From Orobanche coerulescens (lineage: Eukaryota > Streptophyta > Magnoliopsida > Lamiales > Orobanchaceae), in contig CM065810.1 in assembly GCA_033398695.1 (NCBI GenBank), positions 144,833,858 to 144,897,857 on the forward strand: a stretch of 64,000 nucleotides of DNA, written 5' to 3'. The translations under genes and the position numbers were made by a program. Of this stretch, positions 33,200 to 45,360 are shown piece after piece. The notes beneath the pieces are model-generated. The model did not search any database. It was not told the DNA's origin and saw only the letters and a list, made by a program, of their open reading frames with translations. The first letter of the stretch is position 1, and the number at the start of each line of letters is the position of its first letter.

Positions 33200-34271
33200 T
33201 TAACAGTCAATCACTCCTTCCATGGAGTGGTCATTCAACTTGTGGTTCTGAGCCTTGAAAGCATCGACATTATCATTGTTCACTGTGTTTTTATGTTCAG
33301 GGGCCTTGCAACAATCCATATCAATATTGGTCTTCTTGAAGCAAAAAGTAGGGGCAGAGGTACCTCTGTTAGTCATGTCCTGAAGAACTTTGTTTGTTGT
33401 CTTTATAATATCTATTTCCAGGATGGCGATCATCCTTTTAGCACCTTGTTCTTCATTTATCTTATTCGGCTTCAATTTTTCTGTGTCGTTTTTTCCTCTC
33501 ACATCATGGCCATGATGTTCTTCCATTGTGTTGCTGAGTGAGATGAAAAAATTGTCTGCAATTTGGATTGAAGAACCAGTCTGGAAGATGAAATTACTAC
33601 ATCCTTTTTCTCTCAGCGAATTAAGAGGTTTGCTCTTATTTTGCCAAATGGGTACTCACAGTTCCTTCTATAGAATGCAGAATTCTCTTACCATGCATTG
33701 ATGAGAAAGTTCGATTACCTAAAACATCAGAGGGCTCCAGTCTGTTTTTCTTTCCAGTTGGGGTTGAGGTTTCACCCGACCTACGGTTTGCATCATTACT
33801 CTGATTCTTGGCAGTGTCCGGATTAAGACTATTATGGACTTGGTTTGGCTTAGGAGTTGGCTTCACCGCGTCTTTCCTATTTCTTCGACTAACAGCCATC
33901 CACTCGCCGAATTATTTGTTTTTTGGTTTATCCACAAGCCATTGTTGTTTCTTAGCCGAACTTGTAGATGTATTTTCTGAGGCAGTTTCATTTGTAGAAT
34001 CTTGATTGGAAACCTCTTGGCAATTGTCTTTACGTGGGTAAAAGGTTTTGTTATGGCCAACTTTCCCACAATTGTAACAGATATCTTGTAAATTTTCATA
34101 AACAACTTGGTAAATCTTATCGTTAACACACAGTCCCAATTAAAGGGGTACAACAGTTTGGACCTGCACACTAAAGCGAGCGAATTTCCCCTGAGTCGCA
34201 TTGAATGTGTTGCCATCTATCTTGATAGGATCTCTATTACATGTAGCCAACGGTTGGATGACTGAATCACA
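33200..34271 (-). pseudogene. LINE ORF1 fragment, copy 1
   Basis: The minus strand encodes an ORF1 with one zinc knuckle-like block, CYNCGKVGHNKTFYP, in which the final Cys is Tyr, then a Ser/Thr/Lys-rich tail in several frames. 33258-34073 is repeated in the same orientation at 47887-48693. LINE homology stops near 34271. Confidence 0.82.
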
Positions 34272-35871
34272 AGACCATATCAACAGAAGATTTACGACAA
34301 ATACCGATACAACCACGGCCGTAACAAAACTAGACCTCATTGCAGTCAACCATTGATAACATTCTTTATAAAAGTCCACAAGGTATCCATTTAGATAATG
34401 TCGAAATAAAATTTAAAATTACTTTTGACACCTCGGGCTGTTTTACCAAATCATGAATCATAAGTCTTAACCATCTCACTTTGAAAATAATTTCAGAACA
34501 ACATTCTGAAATATCAATTTCTTTGGGAACAACATCATCAAGATAATCACGTCATCACGTATCCTTATCACAACTGTCATCACACAGGTGTAACCACATG
34601 TTACCACGAACATCATCATAATTAACAACACACCAGGTAACCCGCGGCCATGCCCCTTAGCATCGACCCCAGAGGTTCCGCCGAACCGTTCCCGGGTGGA
34701 AAATCACTGTTACTCGCACAGAATACTTCCACAGACCAACATTCACATCAGAATAACAATCACAATAAATTTTCACATCGGAATAACATCATACGAGTCA
34801 CAAGCAAATTCAAACCACGCAACACAACAATTGGGTACTCATCCAAAATTTCTCATCAAGAACCGTAATATGACAAACATATCACAACGGCTTGACACCA
34901 CACGGTTCAACTCTAGCCTGTCACTTTAAGCAAAAATCCACACACTCTACTTAGGAAAAAAAAATTCCCAAGTCCGAAATTTTAAAATCTAGGTTGATTA
35001 AGATTTTTCATCTTTCACTATTTTTTTTTTTGAAAATGAAAATCACATTTTTGTTTTAAAAAAACAAAAGTTTTATGATGTGAAAGATTTTAAAATCGTA
35101 TCCTCGAGTTATTTGAAAATAAAACCAATACGTTAAAGTCACTTCCAAAAATCCTTTCGAACACGACAAAAAAAATCAACGACGGTAACATTTTACAAAA
35201 TGTTCAAAATACTTAAAAAGACATCTTCCAAAATCCACGAAAAATCACCGTTTGACCGCACCGTCAAAATATTTTCGAAATTTGATTTTCCACAAAATAT
35301 TCAAGTCTATGAAAGTTTAATAAACCATTTTCAAACACACACGCAGCGGATATAATTACCAATGGGAACACATTTGTAGCAAATAATAATAATTAGCTAA
35401 ACATAACTGATTTTCAAACATATGCCTATACGGCATTCACAATCACCAATTCAACAAACACAACTTAAGAACACCGAATTCAAACACATGTCGAACCGTC
35501 TATTTGAGTTATCAATAAGCTCTAACACCAGTACGCTTTCCAAAACACATAAATGTTCAAAGTTTCATAACACACTACACCACTCGGTGTTCAATCCATC
35601 GATATATCTTGCTCATTACACACGTAATGTACCACAAGTATCATACGAATTCCATCTCATAACACGCATGTAACCAGGGTCAATAAACACGAGATATAAA
35701 AGAGGAGACTTACATCCACAGGTCGCACGAAGATGCTGGCTGCACCACGATACTAATCAGGACCGATAACTCAGACGACGCGTCGCGACACGACCTAGTC
35801 AGACACAACCCGACAAGACAAGACTCAACAATACATGACTCAACTCGACGGCCTAGGTTTCCGCAACCTAA
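34272..35871 (-). other. Non-coding remnant of a minus-strand Ty3 element (internal part)
   Basis: About 1.6 kb with no coding region on either strand, lying just inside the primer site of the LTR at 35889-47886. The 35020-35130 stretch is A/T-run-rich. A short phrase at 34640-34700 resembles the unit of the 67-bp array at 46214. This is probably the element's leader or an older LTR piece; the true left end was not found. Confidence 0.5.
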
Positions 35872-35883
35872 GCTCCAATACCA
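35872..35883 (-). other. Primer binding site of the interrupted minus-strand Ty3 element
   Basis: TGGTATTGGAGC on the minus strand, five bases from the LTR end. It resembles the tRNA-Met site used by chromoviruses and shows that 35889-47886 is a 5' LTR read leftwards. Confidence 0.75.
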
Positions 35884-36110
35884 TATTTTGTAACACCCCC
35901 AATCCACGTGGGAATATTACAGCATCGCAGATCCTCTCCGTGAGGATCTACCAGGCTAATTACAGAAACAAGACATCACGTTACATGCCGACATGGCTAA
36001 ATAACGAACCATTCGACTGATTTGGTGTTTCATCACAAACATACAACTTAAACTTCATATACATATCTCTTTCACAACTCATACCCACACAGGGGTCAAA
36101 ACACAACAAC

Positions 36111-38970
36111 TGTAATACCCGGTTGTAATTCGATCATTATCATTCAGTAATTTCATTTGGTAATTTTTATTTTTGGCGGAAGTCCATCTTAGCGACTCTA
36201 TTGTTACCTTTTCGTCATTCCGAGAATGATTAATTCTACACTTTTTATCATCCGAGTTTGTCTCGGTGTCGTTCTGTTGAATTCCGTGTTCTTTATCGAC
36301 TTTTCCGCGTATGAGTTTGACTTTGTTAATTCACCATTAATTTTGGAAACTCTAAAAATTCTTAATCTTTGCAATACTATATAGCATCGAGTTAGATTTC
36401 CAATGGTTCAAACAGTGAGTCAATCGGAGTCCGGACGAGGGAGTTATGGTCGAAATAGCTAAGTCACTCTCATTTCCAATTTTTGGCCGAGCACTCTGTA
36501 CCTTGTGCCGCGGCACACTTCGGCTGGGCCGCAGCACACAAAGTAGTCAGCGCTATAATTGCATTTTTTCTGTGATTTCAACTCATTTCTTCCATTCTTC
36601 TTCAACTCACCCGAGAGAGAAGGCTTGAGGGGGAAGATATTCATCATCAATCACTTGAGTATTCATTTTTCATCATTTTCATTCGGTTGTGAAGCTCGGA
36701 TTGTCGATCTAACGCGATTTCATCGGATTAAAGTGCTTGGATCTTAAGAAGGTAATTTCTTCAACATCTTGGATTTCGATTTTGTGTTGAGATATGATGT
36801 TTTGGATGTTAAGATCGTGTTGTATGAAGTGATATACGCATGATTATGGATATGTTTGATGATTCATTGGATTATTGAAGGATTATTCAAGAACACTTTG
36901 AATATTGAGTTGGATTTGGGGGTTTTCGATTAATCGTTGTTGTAATCACGATTTTGGATATTCATAATGGATTATTGATCGTATTGAAGATGTTTTGTTG
37001 GTTTGAAACACTTCTTGGGGATTTGATGTTGGTATTTTTGAGATTTGGTTATAAACAATCGAAGTTGGCCACAAAGTGTTTGATATAATGCCTCGATGAA
37101 CTTGGTTTAACCGTATCGACGTTTTGAGTTCGTTATATTCATGTTTGATTCGTATATTGATCGGATTGTTGGTAATTGTATTATTCAAGGTTGTTCGAGC
37201 GGCCGATAATTTCATTAAGGACTTTGATCGTGGAAGTACCTTCTCGCCTTCGGTTTGAGGCAAGTTTCATACTTGTACTAGTCAATGAGATTAATGTCGT
37301 CATATATGTGTATGAATGTGTTGTATCATTCCGAGACTTAGTCTCTTCATCAATTCATTGATATTAAGAGATCGTTTGATACGATACCTTTCGGCAACTA
37401 TGCCAAATGTTTATTATTGTCCGTTAATGGCCGATTCAAGGCATTGTGATACTCGTTATTAATGTCATTGTTGATAGCCGGTTCACGGTATCGATGTATC
37501 GATTGTTGTTAATATTGATGTCAATCTAAGACATCGTTCGGGTCATTGTTATTCCTGTTGGGGTTGTCATTAAAACTGTATTGGCCGATTAAAGGCATTA
37601 GCGTATTCATTTCTCATCTTCGTCGTCGGTCACCGATTAAAGGTACCAAGGCATCCTTCGTATCATTGTCATCGATTGGCCGTTCTCAGGCAAATCGAAA
37701 CATTCAATCATTCACCATATCATTGTTATCGATTGACCGTTCTAAGGCATTCGAAGTATTCAATCATTCATCGTATCATCAGTATCGATTGGCCCCATCT
37801 AAGCCAATCGAAGCGCTCAATCATTCATGGAATCATCCACTGCATCATTGTTATCGGTTGGCCATCCTAAGGCAATCGAGGTGTTGATTTGGGACTGTCG
37901 AGGACGGTACCTATCCGTGTGTTACTGTCATCGTGTTGGCCGACGCAAGGCAGCACACTATCATTCATGTGATACGGCTTCGTGCCGTGGCTTCGGCCCT
38001 AATTGTGATACGGCTTCGTGTCGTGGCTTCGACCCTAATTGTGATACGGCTTCGTGCCGTGACTTCGGCCCTAATTGTGATACGGCTTCGTGCCTTGGCT
38101 TCGGCCCTAATTGTGATACGGCTTCGTGCCGTGGCTTCGTCCCTAATTGTGATGCGGCTTCGTGTCGTGGCTTCGGACCTAATCAATAACAGCTGCGGGC
38201 TGTTTTGGCTTCATGTGATTGTGATAATTTGACAGCTTCGGTTGAGTGGCTTTCAAGCCTTTATTATTGTCCTGGTAATTTCATTGGAGCCTCCGGGCCT
38301 TGTGATTCATAATTAATTCAGTCCTGGTTCGGTTCATGTCGTGTAATTCATTGTGGTATTATGTGATTATGATTCGCCGTTGGGCACTTATGTTCTAACC
38401 TGTCGAACAGGTATTAATAGTATGCCGTGGGCATAGTATTTCGTGAATGCTCGGTTCTTACCTTGGTTTGTGAGCATTTCGTATTATTATTATTATCATT
38501 GTACCGTTTCATTCTGCCTTTGGATACATATCATGTTATACATGTATTTGATGTTCATTATCTGGATGACTGACCCCGTGGGGGCGGAACATGTTTTCAT
38601 GTTTTAGGTGCTTGCGAGGAGAGAGTTGAGACACAGGGGCATGACGATGGTGACGAGGCATTCGAGCGATACTAGTCCGAGTTGTTCATTGTCGGTCAGT
38701 CAGTTGGAGTGTACTCCAGTCTTGTCAGTTGTTGTCGTGTTGTATTACCCGAACAGATGTTCGTGGATGTTGTTATATTTCATTTTTGGCCATGTAGGCC
38801 ACTTTTGTCGTTGAAATTCCTTATCGGAATTTTGTGTCGGATGTCATGGTAGGGACTGTGATTTTCCCTTATTGTGTAATTTAATGTAATTTAGTCATGT
38901 TCGCATGGTGGATCTCCTGGCGTGGGGTCCACGGCACTGTAATAACCCAATAGGATTTTGGGGTGTTACA
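36111..38970 (+). repeat. 5' LTR of the pol-deleted Ty3 element
   Basis: TGTAATACCCGG...GGGGTGTTACA. It contains the GC palindrome pair at 36495-36537, a weak TATA-like CTATAATT at 36553-36560, a ladder of small stem-loops at 37430-37960 and six copies of a 36-bp repeat at 37969-38184. Confidence 0.95.
37969..38184 (+). repeat. 36-bp tandem repeat, six copies
   Basis: Unit starts GTGATACGGCTTCGTGCCGT and ends GGCTTCGGCCCTAATT. The other LTR has five copies at 43938-44117, which explains 36 of the 38 bp length difference between the LTRs. Inverted halves (ACGGCTTCGTGCCGT) allow hairpins in each unit. Confidence 0.97.
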
Positions 38971-38975
38971 GAAGA

Positions 38976-38987
38976 TGGTATGAGAGA
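38976..38987 (+). other. Degenerate primer binding site of the pol-deleted Ty3 element
   Basis: TGGTATGAGAGA, five bases after the LTR. It is close to the tRNA-Met complement TGGTATCAGAGC with two differences. Confidence 0.7.
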
Positions 38988-39339
38988 GTTTGGGTTGTGA
39001 GATACCCTGATATGTGAGTTATGTGGCTCTAACGATGCGGTAGTAGTGGGAATGTCAAGTTATGAAAATCTGGACAGTCGAGTTTTGTGAGTCGTAATAT
39101 TAATACGACTGCACGAGTCATTCATTCATCGAGTCATCGTCAGTTGGGACTAGTATCGTGAGACCTCGATGCTTCGTATGACCTGTGTAAGGACTCGATT
39201 CTCTTTATGTTCATACATTCATCATGTCATTAATTGTTCATGTTTGTTGAAACATATATGTGATATTAGTGTTATGATTGATTCATGACTAATTGTTTTG
39301 GAGCACGTGTGACTTGTGTAAGCATTAAGGATCAACTCA

Positions 39340-39840
39340 TTCATCAGTTAATAATCCTCAATCATCATTTTGAGCTCATCACTCAGTCAATATCATTACC
39401 CAGATAATTCATTCATCACCCAGCTAAATCATTCATCACTCAGTTAATTCATTCATCACTCAGTCAATATCATTCATCACTCAGTCAATATCATTCATCA
39501 CTCAGTTAATTCATTCATCACACAGTCAATATCATTCATCACTTAGTTAATTCGTTCATCACTCAGTCAATATCATTACTCAGTTAATTCATTCATCACT
39601 CGGTTAATTCATTCATCACCTAGTCAATATCATTGCTCAGTTAATTCATTCATCACTCAGTTAATCTCATTGTTCAATTAATTCATTCATCACTCAGTCA
39701 ATCTCATCGTTCAGTCAATTCATTCATCACTCAGTTAATCTCATCGCTCAGTTGATTCATTCACCACTACCAATCTCATCGCTCGCTTAATTCATTATCA
39801 CTACCAATCTCATTGTTCAATTAATTCATTAATCATCCAC
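39340..39840 (+). repeat. Leader tandem repeat (TCATTCATCACTCAGTTAAT-like)
   Basis: About twenty degenerate copies of an 18-22-bp unit with ATTCATCACTCAG in common, between the primer site and gag. The rest of the leader (38988-40121) is non-coding. Confidence 0.85.
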
Positions 39841-40121
39841 CATCTCACGGCTCGATTGTTGATCTTGTGAATCAAATTTTCAACCTTGTTAACTTGTTCA
39901 AGGTAATCATTTCAGGAATTTCATCAGATAGTCTTGTCACCTCACTTGATCTTTCATGCGATCTTATCATATTCCGGCATCATGTCGACGATCGTTTAAT
40001 TGCATTATTAATGCATTCATTGTGTTAGAGCGTGTATGCTCATTGTTATATTTCCGTCTCTTAATCATAATGCGATATTCATGCGGGATCTATAATTATC
40101 ATGTGGCTTTCCTGCTCCAGT

Positions 40122-41394
40122 ATGGATAGAGCTGTCCGAGGACGCAGGGGAAGAGGCCGCGGTACGGACCAGAATCCAGGATCTCGTATGAACGCCCGCG
40201 CGGATGCGAGGGTTAACATGTGTTCATCAGATAGATATGCTACTCATTAACTGTCAGATAATCATTCACCGTCAGGGAGTCGTACCCGAGAAGCAGCTCA
40301 CTCGGAAGGTGTTCGGGTTGACCCATTCATATTTATGCAGGGCATGATGGCCCAGATGACTCATATGACGCGTATAGTGGAGACCATACAGACCTCGATG
40401 GTTCGTGGTCCACCGCAACAGGGATTCCAGGTTCCGTTTCATAGACAGACTGGAGTAGTGAATCAGATTGTTGGCGATATCTCTCGTCAGAGGCCGCCTA
40501 CTTTTGAGGGTTCGTCGGAACCAGCTGATATTGTTCATTGGCTTGAGCATTTTGATAAACTCTTCGACATGGTTCGGTGTCCTAAGAGAGTAAAGTGGCG
40601 AGAGCGGCTTATTACTTGATTAAGGGTGCTTATTCGTGGTGGCTTTCTGTGAAACCCACCGATCGCGATTGTGGTTGGAGTGAGTTCAAGACCCTCATGT
40701 TAGAGAGGTATTATCCGGCTCCACTTCATGAAGCCAAGTTGTCAGAGGTTTTGAACCCCGAACCCGTCGAGGACGAGGGTGTTATTGTCATTCTTGAGAA
40801 GTTTGTGGACTACTTGATTTGCTTCGTCGATTATCCGTCGAGGCGGATAAGATCAAATATTTTAGCAAGAGGCTAAATCCGCAGTTGAGGATGCAGTTGT
40901 TCAATCACAATTGTAGTTCACTTAGCGAATTCATCGGGAAGGCTCTTGGAGCAGAGCTTTTGATCAAGGAGCTTACTCAGAAGCATCCTTCAGTTTCTTC
41001 GGGTGAGAGGACTAGAATGCCGGCTCGTTCAGAGGGACATCGGGCTCCGACGCCCAAGGGGTCGTTTTCTAGTCGTCTTCGTGCTGGGATAGCATCTTCC
41101 TCTCAGACGACGAGTTCGACTGTTGTTTGTTTTAACTGTGATTCAGCAGGTCACGTTAGTACTTGGTGTACGGTGCCAGCTATTATTTGTTTTCTGGGTG
41201 GGAGGCAGGGACACCGGCATAAATACTGCATGAGTTCTAGTGCCAGTAAATCTCAAAAGAACTTAAGGGCCTCGAGAGACTTCGTTACTCCATCCCGTGC
41301 ATCATCCAAGGGACCCTATCAGGCCTCGAGGGCCAGAGGTAAGGACATTCATCACCGGTTTGAACAAGTTAATTCTTGTTCGTTAATGGGATAA
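40122..41394 (+). pseudogene. gag: Gag of the pol-deleted Ty3 element
   Basis: The ATG at 40122 opens an Arg/Gly-rich N-terminus (RGRRGRGRG). A stop is at 40248, and frameshifts occur near 40610 and 40840. The capsid-like Retrotrans_gag domain spans the three frames: PPTFEGSSEPADIVHWLEHF, AYSWWLSV...WSEFKTLMLERYYP and KRLNPQLRMQL. A CCHC knuckle, CFNCDSAGHVSTWC, is at about 41130-41170, followed by a decayed second knuckle (CFLGGRQGHRHKYC). No protease follows. Confidence 0.92.
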
Positions 41395-42078
41395 TCATTC
41401 ATTTCATTGTCGTTCATTCATTCATATAATTCATTCATTATATATATCAATCATGTTGGGACTCACAATTATCGATTAATCATTCAATTCACGAGGAACG
41501 ACGGTTCCAACCACTTCATGGAGCTATCACTCATTAATTTATTAATTCACCTCGGTGAGTCATTCTTAATCCTTGTGGGATTTCGATTCATTATCATTCA
41601 TTGTGATCATTTTGTTCTTGTGACCTTCCGGGATCATATTGTGCGGTGAGTTCAGATTTGGGGTCTACCTTAAATCGTTGAGATAGAGGAGATCGATGAT
41701 ATGGAAGGATATCGATGTTGGGTACATTTGAGATGTAACCTTGTTTTTGGATGACTGTGTAAATCTATCCGTATTAATGTATCGTGACTGTGGATCATTT
41801 ATTGTTGATCTATTTTATTATGATCATATTCGAGAATCTTGAGATTTGGATCATTTGTTGAGAATTCGTCCCTTTGGCGTTGTACTCAAGACTTCGTGAT
41901 AATTTGGAAAATCGTTCACTGTGATCCGAGACGTCAAGTCTTGGGGGCTTGGGCGTGCAATTGATTCGGTCCCGAGAACTTTTTGGACATTATTGTTTTC
42001 AGATCATGACGGATAGTTCATATCCCGAGTGGTTTACCCTTAGTTTCGAGGACGAAACTCTTTTTAAGGGGGAGAGTA
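41395..42078 (+). other. Remnant between gag and 3' LTR, with pol tail and polypurine tract
   Basis: About 680 bp replace the usual 3.5-4 kb of pol. Only the very end of pol is recognisable (SSYPEWFTLSFEDETLF, 42010-42062). The polypurine tract AAGGGGGAGAG (42066-42076) precedes the LTR. The rest has no supported coding. Confidence 0.75.
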
Positions 42079-44900
42079 TGTAATACCCGGTTGTAATTCG
42101 ATCATTATCATTCAGTAATTTCATTCGGTAATTTTTATTTTTGGCGGAAGTCCATCTTAGCGACTCTATTGTTACCTTTTTGTCATTCCGAGAATGATTA
42201 ATTCTACACTTTTTGTCATCCGAGTTCGTCTCGGTGTCGTTCTGTTGAATTCCGTGTTTTTTATCGACTTTTTCGCGTATGAGTTCGACTTTGTTAATTC
42301 ACCATTAATTTTTGGAAATTCCAAAAATTCTGAATCTTTGCAATATTATAGAGCATCTAGTTAGCTTTCCAATGGTTCAAACGGTGAGTCAATCGGAGTC
42401 CGGACGAGGGAGTTATGGTCGAAATAGCTAAGTCACTCTCATTTCCAGTTTTTGGCCGAGCACTCTGTACCTTGTGCCGCGGCACACTTCGGCTGGGCCG
42501 CGGCACACAGAGCAGTCAGCGCTATAATTGCGTTTTTTCTGCGATTTCAACTCATTTCTTCCATTCTTCTTCAACTCACCCGAGAGAGAAGGCTTGAGGG
42601 GGAAGATATTCATCATCAATCACTTGAGTATTCATTTTTCATCATTTTCATTCGGTTGTGAAGCTCGGATTGTCGATCTAACGCGATTTCATCGGATTAA
42701 AGTGCTTGGATCTTCAAGAGGTAATTTCTTCAACATCTTGGATTTCGATTTTGTGTTGAGATATGATGTTTTGGATGTTAAGATCGTGTTGTATGAAGTG
42801 ATATACGCATGATTATGGATATGTTTGATGATTCATTGAATTGTTGAAGGATTATTCAAGAACACTTTGAATATTGAGTTGGATTTGGGGGTTTTCGATT
42901 AATCGTTGTTGTAATCATGATTTTGGATATTCATAATGGATTATTGATCGTATTGAAGATGTTTTGTTGGTTTGAAACACTTCTTGGGGATTTGATGTTG
43001 GTATTTTTGAGGTTTGGTTATAAACAATCGAAGTTGGCCACAAAGTGTTCGATATAATGCCTCAATGAACTTGGTTTAACCGTATCGACGTTTTGAGTTC
43101 GTTATATTCATGTTTGATTCGTATATTGATCGGATTGTTGGTAATTGTATTATTCAAGGTTGTTCGAGCGGCCGATAATTTCATTAAGGACGTTGATCGT
43201 GGAAGTACCTTCTCGCCTTCGGTTTGAGGCAAGTTTTATACTTGTACTAGTCAATGAGATTAATATCGTCATATATGTATATGAATGTGTTGTACCATTC
43301 CGAGACTTAGTCTCTTCATGAATTCATTGATATTAAGAGATCGTTTGATATGATACCTTTCGGCAACTATGCCAAATGTTTATTATTGTCCGTTAATGGC
43401 TGATTCAAGGCATTGTGATACTCGTTATTAATGTCATTGTCGATAGCCGGTTCGCGGTATCGATGTATCGATTGTTGTTAATATTGATGTCAATCTAAGA
43501 CATCGTTCGGATCATTGTTATTCCTGTTGGGGTTGTCATTAAAACTGTATTGGCCGATTAAAGGCATTGGCGTATTCATTTCTCATCTTCGTCATCGGTC
43601 ACCGATTACAGGTACCGAGGCATCCTTCGTATCATTGTCATCGATTGGCCGTTCTCAGGCAAATCGAAACATTCAATCATTCACCATATCATTGTTATCG
43701 ATTGACCATTCTAAGACATTCGAGGTATTCAATCATTCATCGTATCATTCGTATCGATTGGCCCCTTCTAAGCCAATCGAAGCGCTCAATCATTCATGGA
43801 ATCATCCACTGCATCATTGTTATCGGTTGGCCATCCTAAGGCAATCGAGGTGTTGATTTGGGACTGTCGAGGACGGTACCTATCCGTGTGTTACTGTCAT
43901 CGTGTTGGCCGACTCAAGGCAGCACACTATCATTCATGTGATACGGCTTCGTGCCGTGGCTTCGGCCCTAATTGTGATACGGATTCGTGCCGTGGCTTCG
44001 GCCCTAATTGTGATATGGCTTCATGCCGTGGCTTTGGCCCTAATTGTGATACGGATTCGTGCCGTGGCTTCGGCCCTAATTGTGATACGGCTTTGTGTCG
44101 TGGCTTCGGCCCTAATCAATAACAGCTGCGGGCTGTTTTGGCTTCATGTGATTGTGATAATTTGACAGCTTCGGTTGAGTGGCTTTCAAGCCTTTATTAT
44201 TGTCCTGGTAATTTCATTGGAGCCTCCGGGCATTGTGATTCATAATTAATTCAGTCCTGGTTTGGTTCATGTCGTGTAATTCATTGTGGTATTATGTGAT
44301 TATGATTCGCCGTTGGGCACTTACGTTCTAACCTGTCGAACAGGTATTAATAGTATGCCGTGGGCATAGTAATTCGCGAATGCTCGGTTCTTACCTTGGT
44401 TTGTGAGCATTTCGTATTATTATTATCATTGTACCGTTTCATTCTGTCTTTGGATACATGTCATGTTATACATGTATTTGATGTTCATTATCTGGATGAC
44501 TGACCCCGTGGGGGCGGGACATGTTTTCATGTTTTAGGTGCTTGCGAGGAGAGAGTTGAGACACAGGGGCATGACGATGGCGACGAGGCATTCGAGCGAT
44601 ACTAGTCCGAGTTGTTCATTGTCGGTCAGTCAGTTGGAGTGTAATCCAGTCTTGTCAGTTGTTGTCGTGTTGTATTACCCGAACAGATGTTCGTGGATGT
44701 TGTTATATTTCATTTTTGGCCATGTAGGCCACTTTTGTCGTTGAAATTCCTTATCGGAATATTGTGTCGGATGTCATGGTAGGGACTGTGATTTTCCCTT
44801 ATTGTGTAATTTAATGTAATTTAGTCATGTTCGCCTGGTGGATCTCCTGGCGTGGGGTCCACGGCACTGTAATAACCCAATAGGATTTTGGGGTGTTACA
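42079..44900 (+). repeat. 3' LTR of the pol-deleted Ty3 element
   Basis: Matches 36111-38970 over its length with scattered point differences. It has the palindrome pair at 42464-42506 and five copies of the 36-bp unit at 43938-44117. ACAAC follows at 44901. Confidence 0.95.
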
Positions 44901-45360
44901 ACAACACTCCCATACAACGGGAAAACACTACAGCGGAAAAGAAAATACATTACGACCACCAGTACCAAGTACTAGTCTTCATGTGATTAGTATCGTTTGT
45001 CTTCTATCATCATTCGTAACGATCCTGTGATTAGCTCCCGAGAACCTGCATGTACCTGGACGCAATACAGATATCCACTCCGCGATTACTCGGGGGTTAG
45101 CAAAATTCCACTATTTTGCTAGTGCAAGTAAAAAGTGCAAATACGAGCCATACACAACATACTCCGAGAACATAATAATCGTGAACAACCAACAATTTAA
45201 ACATAACAAACGATTCCCCGAGATAAATCACTTGAGTAAAACAATTTGATCCATGAAAGGTACGAATGAAACCAATACGCATCTTGCAAAACATTTTAGA
45301 TCTCAGGAGTTATGAAAACATTTGGGATCGAAAAATATTTATCTTTTCAGAAATCACTTA

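Larger units (their letters stand above)
36111..44900 (+). mobile_element. Pol-deleted Ty3/gypsy (chromovirus-like) element
   Basis: 8790 bp with LTRs of 2860 and 2822 bp, flanked by ACAAC (36106-36110 and 44901-44905). Inside are a primer site, a repeat-rich leader, a broken gag and only the tail of pol, so RT, integrase and protease are gone. The 3' end before the LTR (GAGGACGAAAC...AAGGGGGAGAG) is typical of Tekay-type chromoviruses. It depends on other elements for movement. Confidence 0.92.

Noticed and set aside
33227..33541. Plus-strand ORFs across the LINE ORF1 remnant (also 47922-48308)
   Set aside because: Antisense shadows of the LINE ORF1 frames; no independent motif.
37969..38184. 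CRISPR-like regular repeats
   Set aside because: Units are contiguous without spacers, and the setting is a plant LTR.
37827..38189. ORF with a repeated 12-residue DTASCRGFGPNC unit, also at 43796-44122
   Set aside because: It is the 36-bp LTR repeat read in frame; the period is divisible by three, so every frame stays open. It has no start context and lies in an LTR.
38608..38814. 68-codon ORF present in both Ty3 LTRs (also 44538-44744)
   Set aside because: Conserved only because the LTRs are copies of one sequence; no motif or coding bias is evident.
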